A stretch of DNA of 62,275 nt from a virus, in IMG/VR virus record IMGVR_UViG_3300045738_000771, positions 1-62,275 of that record; one strand, 5' to 3'. A program made the position numbers and the translations under genes. Position 1 is the stretch's first letter. Each line of letters starts with the position of its first letter. A model generated the notes under the pieces. That model was given only the letters and a program-made list of their open reading frames with translations, was not told the DNA's origin and made no database searches. Below are positions 49,729 through 58,857 of the stretch, one piece after another.

Positions 49729-50487
49729 TCAACTAGAGATCGTGTCCAGCGACGTATCAATCGCCCCTGACATAAATTTAGAAACATCTTCTCCGGTATC
49801 TTTCAGGTGCTCGACAAGCCGCTTAATTGACTTGGAACAAGCATCATCGCACAGAACAACTGCCACCATTGCTCCCTTATACGTGAAAAACAAGTAATTC
49901 TGATCTATAGTCTCGGCACACTCGGCAAAAATCGTCGCGATAATGTCACTAAGCGAGTCCACTGCATACTTGTCCCGCCGAGCCTCCTCTAAAAGACCAT
50001 CCAGAAAAGTCTTCTCCTTGTCGTCCTTATCTCGAATGATGTACTTTTCAAACTCGTTCTTATCGTCAAACCCGAACAGGCTGTGCATTGCGTCGGCATC
50101 TACGTTTTCCCCCAGACTATGGACTAATGCCGTAAACTTTTTGGAATTTAAGTCGCCGGAAAGAAGATTTCTGCGAACTGTCTTGAGCTTTTGCTGAACT
50201 TCGTCCCAGTCGTAGTGAATAATCGCAGGCAATCTTATCATGCCAAGTACCTGAGCAGCTTTCCACCTATGCTCGCCGCCAATGATTTTCCATTGGGGCG
50301 TGTCATCTGTATGATCTGGATGATCCTCGAAGGGGACTACGTTCAGGGGGTGATCGAACCCGTCCTCCTTGATCTCCTCAACCAACTGATTAAATGTTTC
50401 ATCTGTCTGCTGATTAGGATTCCACTCATTAGGATGAATACAATCAATGTCGATCATGGACGCCTTCTGAACCAATACTGCCATCAT
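49729..50487 (-). CDS. ParB/Srx-like nuclease-domain protein, 252 aa
   Basis: The N-terminal half has CIHPNEWNPNQQ, QLVEEIKEDGFDHPLNVVPF and WKIIGGEHRWKAAQVLGM. The GEHRWKAA motif is the ParB/sulfiredoxin-fold box that binds nucleotides (CTP in ParB) and, in some relatives, DNA. Residues about 120-252 are helical with no match. It overlaps the GT4 gene by four bases and precedes TerS. In phages such proteins often lie beside the terminase. A link to DNA modification is possible but not shown. Confidence 0.8.
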   Translation of the reverse strand: MMAVLVQKASMIDIDCIHPNEWNPNQQTDETFNQLVEEIKEDGFDHPLNVVPFEDHPDHTDDTPQWKIIGGEHRWKAAQVLGMIRLPAIIHYDWDEVQQKLKTVRRNLLSGDLNSKKFTALVHSLGENVDADAMHSLFGFDDKNEFEKYIIRDKDDKEKTFLDGLLEEARRDKYAVDSLSDIIATIFAECAETIDQNYLFFTYKGAMVAVVLCDDACSKSIKRLVEHLKDTGEDVSKFMSGAIDTSLDTISS

Positions 50488-51848
50488 ACTCTCCTAAATT
50501 TCATATCTGCTGAATACAAGTCCTTGGCTTTGTGACAAAGCCAAACGTAGATATTGCGATAAGCACCTATCGTAGCTATGTAAGCTGGCGTGAACAGACC
50601 AAACTTCGCCTTATACTTCTTCTCACAATACTCGATAAACTCACTAAAAGTAAACTCTTCTGGCATCTCCCCCAAAGCCACAGTAAATTTCTTATCCCAT
50701 TTCTCAAAAGCCCGCCAAGTCCCATCCACTGCATCAGAAATTCTATTAATGACCCCTTCTGCTGCCACCGAAATGTCATGGTGATCTACGAAATAATCCG
50801 CATACTTCCGCATCTTATCCCGCGACTCCTCATAATTGTCATATATCCACTTAAGTAAAGCTATCAACTCTACGGGGCTGCGATAAAAAAATGGATAATC
50901 TGCGTCCCCGACAAGACATGACGACCAAGACTTCTTAGGCAAAAGAACTGGATTACCCGTGCAAATGTTCTCACTCCAACCACACGAAAAGCCCTCGTCG
51001 ATACTCATGGAAACTGCCACATGAGAACGAGATATGAGATCAACATAGTCCTCGTAACTTTGCGAAGGGATAAACTCCACCTTAGAAAACCGCTTAGATA
51101 TATTTGATGGCATTGACGTTGTGCCCACAGCTTTAATCTGAACATCTCTCCCCATACGAAAAATATCTTCATAAACTTCCAATACCTTGTCCCACTGCTT
51201 GTTAGCGTTAAACCTTGCCGAGAACACAAAAGTAAACGTATCGAACTTTTCTACAGATCTCTCATGATCGCGAACTCGCTTTGCAGGCAAGCCCTGAGAT
51301 CTCACTGTCGAATTTGAGTGCATATCTGACAAAGCACTGGAAGACAAGAAGTCCTTAGAAAAATCTAAGGCTAACTGCTTTTCTCTAGAAGTGAGAAAAA
51401 AAGTAGGGCACTCCGCATACGCGAGAGCGCGCAGGCGAGTATCGATTGACGGACTGGAAGATAGCCCTGCACTTACCCAAGGCTCCAATACAATAACAGG
51501 GACAGCCAATTTACTGTCATACATCAAAAGTCGCTTTAGACTAGGTGCCAAAACTGTTTTAGTTGTGATGGCTGCGTCAACCTGATACTTGCCATCTATA
51601 GGATTGAAAAGAGAGTAGAGTTCATCTGATACCATTACCTGATTAGGTGTATAGGGATACCACTTACCTGACTTCACATACTCCACATTGGGGTAATGAA
51701 ATTCGTCCGGTATAACAGCTTCTTCATGCAACAGAACATAACAAAAGACATCCTTCCACTCCTGCACAAATTGCATCCAAGTTATAAAGTCACTCTCCTT
51801 ATACACATCCGTCTTGGTAGAAATGTATGGGAGAATTACTAACCTCAT
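50484..51848 (-). CDS. GT4 family glycosyltransferase, 454 aa
   Basis: GT-B fold with the C-terminal domain signature SMSIDEGFSCGWSENICTGNPVLLP (about 295-320), the EGF-x7-E pattern of family 4, and FTFVFSARFNANKQWDKVLEVYED (about 210). The last 80 residues are an extra helical domain. It overlaps both neighbours (TAATG and ATGA), so it belongs to the sugar cassette and not to the packaging unit. Confidence 0.82.
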   Translation of the reverse strand: MRLVILPYISTKTDVYKESDFITWMQFVQEWKDVFCYVLLHEEAVIPDEFHYPNVEYVKSGKWYPYTPNQVMVSDELYSLFNPIDGKYQVDAAITTKTVLAPSLKRLLMYDSKLAVPVIVLEPWVSAGLSSSPSIDTRLRALAYAECPTFFLTSREKQLALDFSKDFLSSSALSDMHSNSTVRSQGLPAKRVRDHERSVEKFDTFTFVFSARFNANKQWDKVLEVYEDIFRMGRDVQIKAVGTTSMPSNISKRFSKVEFIPSQSYEDYVDLISRSHVAVSMSIDEGFSCGWSENICTGNPVLLPKKSWSSCLVGDADYPFFYRSPVELIALLKWIYDNYEESRDKMRKYADYFVDHHDISVAAEGVINRISDAVDGTWRAFEKWDKKFTVALGEMPEEFTFSEFIEYCEKKYKAKFGLFTPAYIATIGAYRNIYVWLCHKAKDLYSADMKFRRV

Positions 51849-52462
51849 TATTTATACATCCCACAAACTGCCGCATGAGGAAGGGTGCACCTATCTACAT
51901 AAATTCTCTCGGTGAACTCCTCCATCACAGGTATAAGCCAATCAAGCGGGATGCTAAGTTCAACCGAACTAGGTCTCTTTTTCGTTAGCACTGTAAATAC
52001 TGTAGCGTGGATGCAATTATCGAACATTGCCTCGATAGACTGCTTTAGCTTATCCAAACCATCGTCGGCAAATGAAGAAAAAGCTGATATGCAAACGACT
52101 GCATCGTGCTGAGTAACTGTAGGGGCAGACAGATAATCCAACATAGAACTGTCTTTAAGATTTCCCAAAACGCCGCCAAATCCATCGGCGACCATTCTCT
52201 CCTTAGTCTCTGAGATAAAATCGGGGTTTAGATCTACTGCGGAATATCTGCTTAACATGAAATTCCTAGTTACATAATAGTAGAAAAAGTCCCCATAGCC
52301 ACATCCAACATCCAACAAAGTTCTTACAGGAACATCTTGAAGGGCTTTATGTACGGCATGAAATCTAGCTAACTGGTGCAAGTGCCACGGTCTCAAGGGG
52401 GAGTTGTAATGCAAAGACCCATCACTATACTTGTCTCGTTCTGTATCCTCATGTCTTAACAT
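51848..52462 (-). CDS. Class I SAM methyltransferase, 204 aa
   Basis: Motif I LLDVGCGYGDFFYYY (about 50-64), motif II SAVDLNPDF, and VCISAFS for motif IV. ATG 52462 overlaps the epimerase stop by one base (TAATG) with GGAGAG upstream; GTG 52474 is less likely. Its position within the sugar cassette suggests O- or N-methylation of the sugar or of the glycosylated target. Confidence 0.8.
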   Translation of the reverse strand: MLRHEDTERDKYSDGSLHYNSPLRPWHLHQLARFHAVHKALQDVPVRTLLDVGCGYGDFFYYYVTRNFMLSRYSAVDLNPDFISETKERMVADGFGGVLGNLKDSSMLDYLSAPTVTQHDAVVCISAFSSFADDGLDKLKQSIEAMFDNCIHATVFTVLTKKRPSSVELSIPLDWLIPVMEEFTERIYVDRCTLPHAAVCGMYK

Positions 52463-53394
52463 TAAACTCTCCACTCATTGTAAGTGGCAGAAGATAGAAG
52501 ACCTGCTGCTATTTTAACTCCCAGAAGACTCTGCATTAGAGAATACTTAGGCTCAAACCCCGTGACTTCTCTGAACATGCTGTAATCCACTTCGTAATCC
52601 CGCTGGTCAGGGTCTGTCCCTATGGACATATCTATAATCTCATACTCGGGAATGATCTCCTTGACAGCTTCCAGAACCTGTCGCTTGGTGACGTTTAGCG
52701 ACTCATGCCCTGTATTAAAAATACCTCCCGACAAATCAGGGTAGTTGGCGAGTGTTAGGCTGTACGCTGACGCCATATCTCTAACGTCGATAAGAGTTCG
52801 CATGGCCTCTGTCTCGTAGGCCACAATGTAGCCGTCTGTGATTGCCTTCCAAACAAAGAAGTTCGGGAGCAGGTCAAATCTTGGGCAAGTTGTCAGGCCA
52901 AACGCTGTGGCAAATCTCAGGCACACTCCCCCCGCGCCCAAGACATACTTCTCAGCTTCCAGCTTGGTGACTCCGTACACTGTCAGTGGGTTAGTCGGGC
53001 TGTTCTCCCGACAAATATCGTCCAGCTTTCCATAGACAGACCCCGTAGAAGCCTGAATCAACTGCTGGTTGGGATTCAATCTTGAGGCCAGAAATTTAAC
53101 CGAGTCACAATTGACTTTCTGAGCTAGACGTGGCTGTCTCCGGCAGGCGGGAAAGCCCACAATACCCGCTAAATTTACTACCGCATCGACACTCTCGATA
53201 AGAGTTCCATAAAGTTCCTCGTCCTGCACATCGCCTTTGACAACTGTCAATTTCGGGTGATCTAAAATGTGCAGTATTGGGCGAACTCCCCAAAGAAAAA
53301 TATCGAGTATGGTTACTTCGTGTCCTTCGTCAAGAAGCCTCTCGGACAGAACACAGCCCTTATACCCTGCTCCTCCGGTGATTAAAACTTTCAT
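52462..53394 (-). CDS. NAD-dependent epimerase/dehydratase (extended SDR), 310 aa
   Basis: The Rossmann motif is ITGGAGYKGCVL (GxxGxxG with Lys for the usual Ile). The catalytic YGVTK, and the C-terminal GIFNTGH, follow. It is probably a sugar-nucleotide 4-epimerase or 4,6-dehydratase. It starts behind its own promoter and operator-like repeats, about 90 bases after the aminotransferase stop; GGGGAG precedes the ATG. Confidence 0.85.
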   Translation of the reverse strand: MKVLITGGAGYKGCVLSERLLDEGHEVTILDIFLWGVRPILHILDHPKLTVVKGDVQDEELYGTLIESVDAVVNLAGIVGFPACRRQPRLAQKVNCDSVKFLASRLNPNQQLIQASTGSVYGKLDDICRENSPTNPLTVYGVTKLEAEKYVLGAGGVCLRFATAFGLTTCPRFDLLPNFFVWKAITDGYIVAYETEAMRTLIDVRDMASAYSLTLANYPDLSGGIFNTGHESLNVTKRQVLEAVKEIIPEYEIIDMSIGTDPDQRDYEVDYSMFREVTGFEPKYSLMQSLLGVKIAAGLLSSATYNEWRV

Positions 53395-53420
53395 GCCGTG
53401 CTCCCCAAAAAAAACTTCTA

Positions 53421-53448
53421 AAAGTATGGTCTCGTAGTTGATTCACAA
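53421..53448 (-). promoter_or_regulatory. Promoter of the epimerase-methyltransferase-GT4 unit
   Basis: -35 TTGTGA (53443-53448), 16-base spacer, -10 TACTTT (53421-53426). The -35 overlaps the palindrome at 53442-53461. Moderate match to sigma70. Confidence 0.45.
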
Positions 53449-53481
53449 GATTTTTTGTGAAAGTACAAGAATTATTGTGAA
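53442..53481. repeat. Operator-like tandem inverted repeats
   Basis: TTCACAA-N6-TTGTGAA (53442-53461) and a related ACAAGAATTATTGTGAA block (53465-53481). The palindrome overlaps the -35 of the promoter. Confidence 0.6.
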
Positions 53482-53485
53482 CGCT

Positions 53486-54583
53486 CTACCCTAAAACTTC
53501 TTTTATAATCTTGCTAACCAGGGATGCGTCTTCTGCTGTCAACTGTTCGTGCATGGGTAAACAAGCATGTCTGCTGCAAAACTCATGCGCCCCTGCCACA
53601 TGGTGCCGCTTGGGGTCACAAATTCCCTGCAAAGGAAGCTGTCGATAAGCGGGTATCTCGTAAATTCTGGCCGATAGCTGCACACCTTTGGCCTCCAATC
53701 TTGCCGAAAAATCATCGTAATCGAACAGATCTTCTCCAAAGAAGACTGGAAATTTGTACCAATTACTGCCTGCATAATCATACAAATGCAAACGATTGCA
53801 CGAACTTAGTTCGGAAATGTACACATCTGCCACACGCTTACGGATATCGGTTCTGGCGTCAAAAAATGGGAGCATCGCGTTCCCTACTGCTGCATCGATC
53901 TCGTTGAATCTCAGGCTATGTCCCGCGATCCGGCAGTCTGCGTCCCCAAAATCCGTAGCTTTCCCATATCTAGCCAAGCACCTTATCTCATCCAACAACC
54001 CAACATCGGAAGAAACAATGGCTCCACCTTCGCCGCAAGTCAGCCTTTTTGTGGCAGAAAGACTAAATACCGATGCGTCAGCCCAGTTTCCCGCCCTGTA
54101 ATCACCTCGAAAAGCCCCGATGGAATGTGCGGCATCCTCAATTAGCGTGACTGTATGACTCTTACAGGACTCTACGATGTCTCCGACATTCGGCGGAACC
54201 ATGCCCCCTATGGAGGTAATCACCAAAAAATCCAAGTTCTGAACGTCTGCCAACTCGACCTCAAGTGACTCTGGATGAATATCCAAAAAGCGTATGCTGG
54301 CATTATTTCGTACTGCCGAGAATATAGGGGAAGGAAAAGCGTTCCCCAAAAATCCAACTCTCTTTCCAGACGCCCCCAAAAGACTAAACAAAAGATCGAA
54401 CGCTGTCGTATTGCTATTAACTAAAGCCACATCAGAGAACCCGAACTTCGTTTTCAGTGACTCCTCAAATCTCTCCACCTGAACATCTCGAACCAATCTC
54501 CCAGAAGAAAGCACATCCCAGACGTTGCTTGAAACTGAAGATTTCATCTCGTCGGTAAAGTGAAGAACCGATCCTTTTATCAT
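53486..54583 (-). CDS. DegT/DnrJ/EryC1-family sugar aminotransferase, 365 aa
   Basis: The PLP-type I fold is recognised by LIEDAAHSIGAF (Asp contacting the PLP ring) and SVFSLSATKRLTCGEGGAIV, in which the Lys of TKR forms the Schiff base. These enzymes convert a keto-sugar nucleotide to an amino sugar using glutamate. ATG 54583 overlaps the upstream stop (ATGA); the longer frame is not used. With the cupin and epimerase it suggests an amino-deoxy sugar. Confidence 0.88.
   Translation of the reverse strand: MIKGSVLHFTDEMKSSVSSNVWDVLSSGRLVRDVQVERFEESLKTKFGFSDVALVNSNTTAFDLLFSLLGASGKRVGFLGNAFPSPIFSAVRNNASIRFLDIHPESLEVELADVQNLDFLVITSIGGMVPPNVGDIVESCKSHTVTLIEDAAHSIGAFRGDYRAGNWADASVFSLSATKRLTCGEGGAIVSSDVGLLDEIRCLARYGKATDFGDADCRIAGHSLRFNEIDAAVGNAMLPFFDARTDIRKRVADVYISELSSCNRLHLYDYAGSNWYKFPVFFGEDLFDYDDFSARLEAKGVQLSARIYEIPAYRQLPLQGICDPKRHHVAGAHEFCSRHACLPMHEQLTAEDASLVSKIIKEVLG
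53787..53800. repeat. TGCAA-N4-TTGCA site 11
   Basis: Centre ACGA. Inside the aminotransferase gene. Confidence 0.8.
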
Positions 54584-56058
54584 GTCTCTAGCAGATCCTC
54601 TCTGATATACGTTGGCTCGTCTGGCCCGCTGACATCTACATAACCCTGTGCTATAGCTACCCATCTAAGAATTCCTGGGGGGAAAATTGGATTCTTTCTG
54701 AGATCTTGCGGATTAGTCAACTTGTCCCCAAGCAAGCCCACGAAAGTTGCATGATCCATCTTCTCGCACCCATCAAGCACCTCCGATGCTAGCTTGGGGA
54801 GGTCTCCAAAATTTGTTCGAGCGTGCTCCTCGTCCCGTAACTCTATGCAAGCATCATAAAACTGCTTCCCAGAAGTGCGCACATCGTGAAATTCCCTAAC
54901 TATATTAGCATAGCTAGTCGTGAAATCAGGGTTACTCTTGAGGTGTTTGCAAGCCGCATAAACTAATTCGGTCAGATCGTTCGTTCCTAATCTAAAAGGA
55001 TACTCCTCCCAATCTGGGAAAACGATCTTCGCATAAATATCGTTCGTTACTAACAATACTCCCATAGCCGCCATCTCAACGTATCTTCCACCATACTGAT
55101 TGACTGTAAGTCCTAGCCCCACAGAGATGTCCACCTCGTCAATTATGAACTTGTGATACTCGCTTTGGGTCATCTCCGTTCGTATCTCGACACCTGTCCC
55201 CTGAGACTTTAACTCATCCAAAATTCTTTCCGGTATCTCACTCTTAGATGATCCAACCATAAAATGGAAAATCAACTTCTTTGCAACCCCGCACTTATAT
55301 GCTGCAAACATCGGTTCTTTAACCCGATCATAATCTTCCTGAAAATGACCCGACCACATTATCACAGGCTTGTCCCCAGAGTGCTTTTTTCTGGGTAGAG
55401 TATCTGACCAAACTCCCGTGTTAATTACGCCCAACTTTGGTAACAAAGATTTAAGAACAGATGGCTTTAAGATATTGCGATAACTGTCTAAATGATCCTC
55501 CATACACCAAGTAGACTGATAGTAGTTTCGATCTGAATACAAAGCTCCAAGCAAATGGCTCTTAGTATCAAACGTCCCGTAAATGCAATTCTTCCACGAG
55601 TCTGTCGGAGTCCACGACTCATATGATATGCAAGGAATCTGTCTGCTGTACCCCTGCTGAAAAGTCGAATGAGTAGCCATTCTCAACTGAGGTACTATGG
55701 CTGTGCAACCATCTACAACCATCGCGTCGATATACTTAACATCTTCCGAAAGAGGTTTCATACGATGAAACATCGCTGGCCCAGAGAGCCAACCTATCTT
55801 TCGTGTAGCAGGCGTGTTTCCCACAACTGACTTGGGATAATGGAAAGTATGAATTCTATCCAGATCATCTTTCTCAAGTGAGTAGTTGAGCATCCACTTC
55901 TTATCCCCAAAGGCTTCGTGGTAAGGGAAAACTATAGAAGCATAAGGGTCTAAATCAAGTATCGCCTTGCATAACTGGGTGGCAGTAATGCTAAGAGAGT
56001 TAGACCCGCGCCACTCCTCTACACGATTCACCCAGAGAATTCTTAAGCCCTTGTTCAC
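54580..56058 (-). CDS. GT-B glycosyltransferase, 492 aa
   Basis: GT-B-type features: RILWVNRVEEWRGSNS (N-terminal strand), KPVIMWSGHFQEDYDRVKEP (about 235), and GRYVEMAAMGVLLVTND (about 325), like the nucleotide-sugar-binding box of GT4-like enzymes. The C-terminal 120 residues are helical. The GTG start overlaps the SDR stop (TAGTG). It is one of two large glycosyltransferases in the cassette. Confidence 0.78.
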   Translation of the reverse strand: MNKGLRILWVNRVEEWRGSNSLSITATQLCKAILDLDPYASIVFPYHEAFGDKKWMLNYSLEKDDLDRIHTFHYPKSVVGNTPATRKIGWLSGPAMFHRMKPLSEDVKYIDAMVVDGCTAIVPQLRMATHSTFQQGYSRQIPCISYESWTPTDSWKNCIYGTFDTKSHLLGALYSDRNYYQSTWCMEDHLDSYRNILKPSVLKSLLPKLGVINTGVWSDTLPRKKHSGDKPVIMWSGHFQEDYDRVKEPMFAAYKCGVAKKLIFHFMVGSSKSEIPERILDELKSQGTGVEIRTEMTQSEYHKFIIDEVDISVGLGLTVNQYGGRYVEMAAMGVLLVTNDIYAKIVFPDWEEYPFRLGTNDLTELVYAACKHLKSNPDFTTSYANIVREFHDVRTSGKQFYDACIELRDEEHARTNFGDLPKLASEVLDGCEKMDHATFVGLLGDKLTNPQDLRKNPIFPPGILRWVAIAQGYVDVSGPDEPTYIREDLLET

Positions 56059-56729
56059 TAATTTCTCCCCACATCAATCGTGGTGCCTCGCCGACCTAGA
56101 TCATCATCCAAAAGTCGCAACGTCTCCTCAGCCAAATTCTCAGGCTCCCTGAAAAAATTGGGGTCGGTGTCGGGGAGATCTCGGGCAGGATTGCTCGGCG
56201 TGTTCACCCTCGCAGGCCAGATCATATTCACCGACCGAGAATCCTGAGCACTCTGAGCCATCGTATAACTACGCATCCACGCCCAAAGAGCAGCTTTACT
56301 CGCCGCATACGCTGGCTGATTAGCACTACCATTCTGAAGAAAACTGCCAAAAATGACAATTTTACACTCGTCTGTAAGGCAACCCCAACCATCTAAATGA
56401 TGAATCAAGCTAACGACTGACGTGCAGTTGGTTCGGAAATAGGACTCCCACTCATCGGGCTTCCACTGAGTTCCCGATTTCTCGCCGTGTTTCGCGTGGC
56501 ACATCACTACACCAGAAAACGGCTCGTCTTGCGACTTCTCAGAATACAGGCTTACCCAATGCTCAACTGCGTCTAAATCGGACACATCTAAATGGTCTCG
56601 TGTCCAAGGCACCTGCTTGTTTTCTGGGTTCCGACTCAGCCCTACTACATCGTCCCCCCGCGCGTGTAGCGCGTGCGCGACAGCGTACCCGAGTCCTTGG
56701 GACTCGCCAACTACCAGATAATTACTCAT
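56058..56729 (-). CDS. SDR oxidoreductase, 223 aa
   Basis: YLVVGESQGLGYAV (GxxxGxG cofactor motif), VVMCHAKHGEKS and the catalytic YAASKAAL are all present, so this is a full short-chain dehydrogenase/reductase. NAD(P) preference and substrate are unknown; a keto-sugar reductase fits the cassette. It lies behind the cupin gene with GGAGTAAGT before ATG 56729. Confidence 0.82.
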   Translation of the reverse strand: MSNYLVVGESQGLGYAVAHALHARGDDVVGLSRNPENKQVPWTRDHLDVSDLDAVEHWVSLYSEKSQDEPFSGVVMCHAKHGEKSGTQWKPDEWESYFRTNCTSVVSLIHHLDGWGCLTDECKIVIFGSFLQNGSANQPAYAASKAALWAWMRSYTMAQSAQDSRSVNMIWPARVNTPSNPARDLPDTDPNFFREPENLAEETLRLLDDDLGRRGTTIDVGRN

Positions 56730-56741
56730 ACTTACTCCAAT

Positions 56742-57158
56742 CTAGTCATCGTGATGCAACGCTATCGAATCCTTTTCTATCTGGGTGATTGGCTCGTCGC
56801 AATCGTTCCACTTTTTCGTCAAAAGGGCGACCATACTCATGTCTGTGATGGGTCTGAGCGTATGAGATACCCCAATCTTAAACTGCACACAATCCCCCGG
56901 CCCTATCTTTACGAAAGGGTTGCTGTTCCCCTCGCCTCTTTCCTCGATGTAAACGCCGTGACCAGAAAGTACTAGCACGTATTCCTCAAATTCTTTGTGA
57001 TAATGAAATCCTCGCGCTTCCCCTGCATTGGTGAAGATCGGTGTGATCTCAACTACAGGTTTATCTGGATAAAACGTGAAAATCCCACCCCTGCCATCGG
57101 TAAGCGTCATCAAATTGCACTCGGGCTTAAGCTTTACAATGTTAGTATCCATACTCAT
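56742..57158 (-). CDS. Sugar-binding-type cupin, 138 aa
   Basis: Cupin motifs: GEARGFHYHKEFEEYVLVLSG and VKIGPGDCVQFKIGVSHTL, with metal-binding His and Glu. This resembles cupins of polysaccharide biosynthesis (sugar isomerase or epimerase types). The start overlaps the upstream SDR gene (ATGA). Confidence 0.78.
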   Translation of the reverse strand: MSMDTNIVKLKPECNLMTLTDGRGGIFTFYPDKPVVEITPIFTNAGEARGFHYHKEFEEYVLVLSGHGVYIEERGEGNSNPFVKIGPGDCVQFKIGVSHTLRPITDMSMVALLTKKWNDCDEPITQIEKDSIALHHDD

Positions 57159-57796
57159 TTGTAATCAATGATCCTCCCCATGCCTGCGTAACCTTTAGTA
57201 AATACTTTCAACATTGCCTCAGTAAATGAGTCTAACTGTGAATCGCTGCCGTCTTCCGGTCTGTCTATGAATAACAAATCTGAGTTAAGTGGGTAAGTCT
57301 TGTGGATAAACTCAACATAAGGTCTCAATGCGTGTTGACTCGCTCCATAGGGCAAAAACTCGCCGCCAATTCGTCCAGTATTAACACAAAACACCACTGG
57401 CGCACCAAACTTCAAAATCTCCCAGTGCTCTAAATAAATCAAAAGCTGTGTCGGGCCTATTACATTAACAAGGAAGTGCTCTCTGTAGTTAAAGGCGTTC
57501 CAGAGGTACTTGGGCTGTGCCTCTGCCATAGAATGGAGAAATGCGATACCGTCCAGCTTCAGATCCTCTTCAGTAAACTCCTTCACCAAATCAATCGCGT
57601 GCGCGGGCTGGTTGAAATCGCAATGCTTAAAAAAACCCTCCTTCTCCGAGTCAAGATCCGTCTCAAGACTAGAAATTGGAGGGTTTCGCTGTGCGGTGTA
57701 AATGATATGACCACTAGACCGCAAATAATTAGAGGTTGTACAGCCTACTCCACGGCTAGCCCCCACTAATAGCAGGTGCTTCTTTTCCACTGACAT
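57155..57796 (-). CDS. SDR-like protein lacking the catalytic Lys, 213 aa
   Basis: The N-terminal LLLVGASRGVGCTTS is a clear SDR cofactor motif. The active-site segment reads YGASQHAL, so the Lys of YxxxK is replaced by Gln. It may therefore be inactive or use another base, or act as a partner of the SDR at 56058-56729. It overlaps the cupin gene downstream. Confidence 0.75.
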   Translation of the reverse strand: MSVEKKHLLLVGASRGVGCTTSNYLRSSGHIIYTAQRNPPISSLETDLDSEKEGFFKHCDFNQPAHAIDLVKEFTEEDLKLDGIAFLHSMAEAQPKYLWNAFNYREHFLVNVIGPTQLLIYLEHWEILKFGAPVVFCVNTGRIGGEFLPYGASQHALRPYVEFIHKTYPLNSDLLFIDRPEDGSDSQLDSFTEAMLKVFTKGYAGMGRIIDYK

Positions 57797-58796
57797 CTAT
57801 GAAATCCTTTTCGTATTCACTCTGAAATATATCCATGTCTTCTGAATAATGATTATCTAACACCCAAGCTCGTAATTTATTCACTTGAGGTAAAGCACTC
57901 TCCCATCTCTCCACCTGCGGGGGATCAAACATGTCTGCCAGATAAGCGATCTCCTCATGACTAGAGACTAGATCCCAAACCATCTGCCTTAAATTGAACG
58001 ATCTGACATACTCACGATCATGCACCACTCCCTCATGGTAAAATACGAACTCCCCCATCTCGTCCCTCTTGATACTGCCATGTTTCCAGTGGTTTTTCAA
58101 AAATACACTATACGCGAATTTACCCTGACGTGTATGAATGTCTGCCGCTTCGAGAGGGAAAAAATCGCGGTACAATGTGGTGCTTACATCTCTCGACCTG
58201 ATCCTCAGCACCGAACTTACTCCCGAGCAAAGCAAATAAGGCACACCTATAGCAAAATTACTTCGATCAAATTTGCACCCTAGCTTGCACAGAGTTGGAA
58301 TCCACTCATTGCTACTATCGTAATCCAAGAGATCGAAAATATCCAACTTTCGCTCCGGCCAAGCTTTATACCACTCGACCAACGGTGCGTGATCTGTATC
58401 CTTGAGTGCGTGATACAACGCAACAGGGGGCAGCGACTTACCATAACAGGCACCCTGAACTAAGTCAGAAACGTAGACTTGGTTGTAATCCTTGACGCAC
58501 TCGGCCATCGCGATGACTAAAGGAATAAGCGGCTCAAATTCCTTGCTGCCTATGGGATACTCCCGAAAAGCCTGCAATGCTTCAAGCGACGTTCCGCAAT
58601 CTTCAAACAAGATCGTCCACAGGCGACAGAAAGCTCGGTACGATTGCTGGCCGTAAGCCACTCTAGCAAAATTTACCGCCCGTTCAGTTTCCCCTCTGCG
58701 AATACACTTCTGCATGGCAGATACTGAAAGATAGTAAACTGTCTGATTGACCTTCTTCTTGGATTCAATCGCGTCTCCAAATAAATCCTTACTCAT
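57756..58796 (-). CDS. RarA/MgsA-C-terminus-like protein, 346 aa
   Basis: The N-terminal region (about 20-80) reads YLSVSAMQKCIRRGETERAV ... WTILFEDCGTSLEAL, which resembles the tetramerisation domain of RarA/MgsA (ATP-dependent clamp-loader relatives). No ATPase motifs are present. The remainder has no match. Start ATG 58796 with AGGAGTATGAGT upstream. The gene sits behind a promoter and perfect palindrome, before the sugar cassette. A replication-linked role is an inference. Confidence 0.55.
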   Translation of the reverse strand: MSKDLFGDAIESKKKVNQTVYYLSVSAMQKCIRRGETERAVNFARVAYGQQSYRAFCRLWTILFEDCGTSLEALQAFREYPIGSKEFEPLIPLVIAMAECVKDYNQVYVSDLVQGACYGKSLPPVALYHALKDTDHAPLVEWYKAWPERKLDIFDLLDYDSSNEWIPTLCKLGCKFDRSNFAIGVPYLLCSGVSSVLRIRSRDVSTTLYRDFFPLEAADIHTRQGKFAYSVFLKNHWKHGSIKRDEMGEFVFYHEGVVHDREYVRSFNLRQMVWDLVSSHEEIAYLADMFDPPQVERWESALPQVNKLRAWVLDNHYSEDMDIFQSEYEKDFIDVSGKEAPAISGG

Positions 58797-58819
58797 ACTC
58801 ATACTCCTATTAAAATGGG

Positions 58820-58848
58820 TGTTCCGCAATTATACCAGTTGCGGAACA
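58820..58848. promoter_or_regulatory. Palindromic operator over a promoter
   Basis: TGTTCCGCAA (58820-58829) and TTGCGGAACA (58839-58848) form a perfect 10-bp inverted repeat with a 9-base centre. It covers the -10 and much of the spacer of the promoter at 58829-58856. Confidence 0.7.
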
Positions 58849-58856
58849 GTTCGCAA
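58829..58856 (-). promoter_or_regulatory. Sigma70-like promoter with consensus -10
   Basis: -35 TTGCGA (58851-58856), 16-base spacer, -10 TATAAT (58829-58834). Reads into the RarA-like gene and the sugar cassette. Confidence 0.7.
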
Positions 58857-58857
58857 G

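Noticed and set aside
53442-53481. Tandem repeats as a possible CRISPR or origin
   Set aside because: Two imperfect copies over a promoter fit an operator better; no spacer array anywhere in the window.
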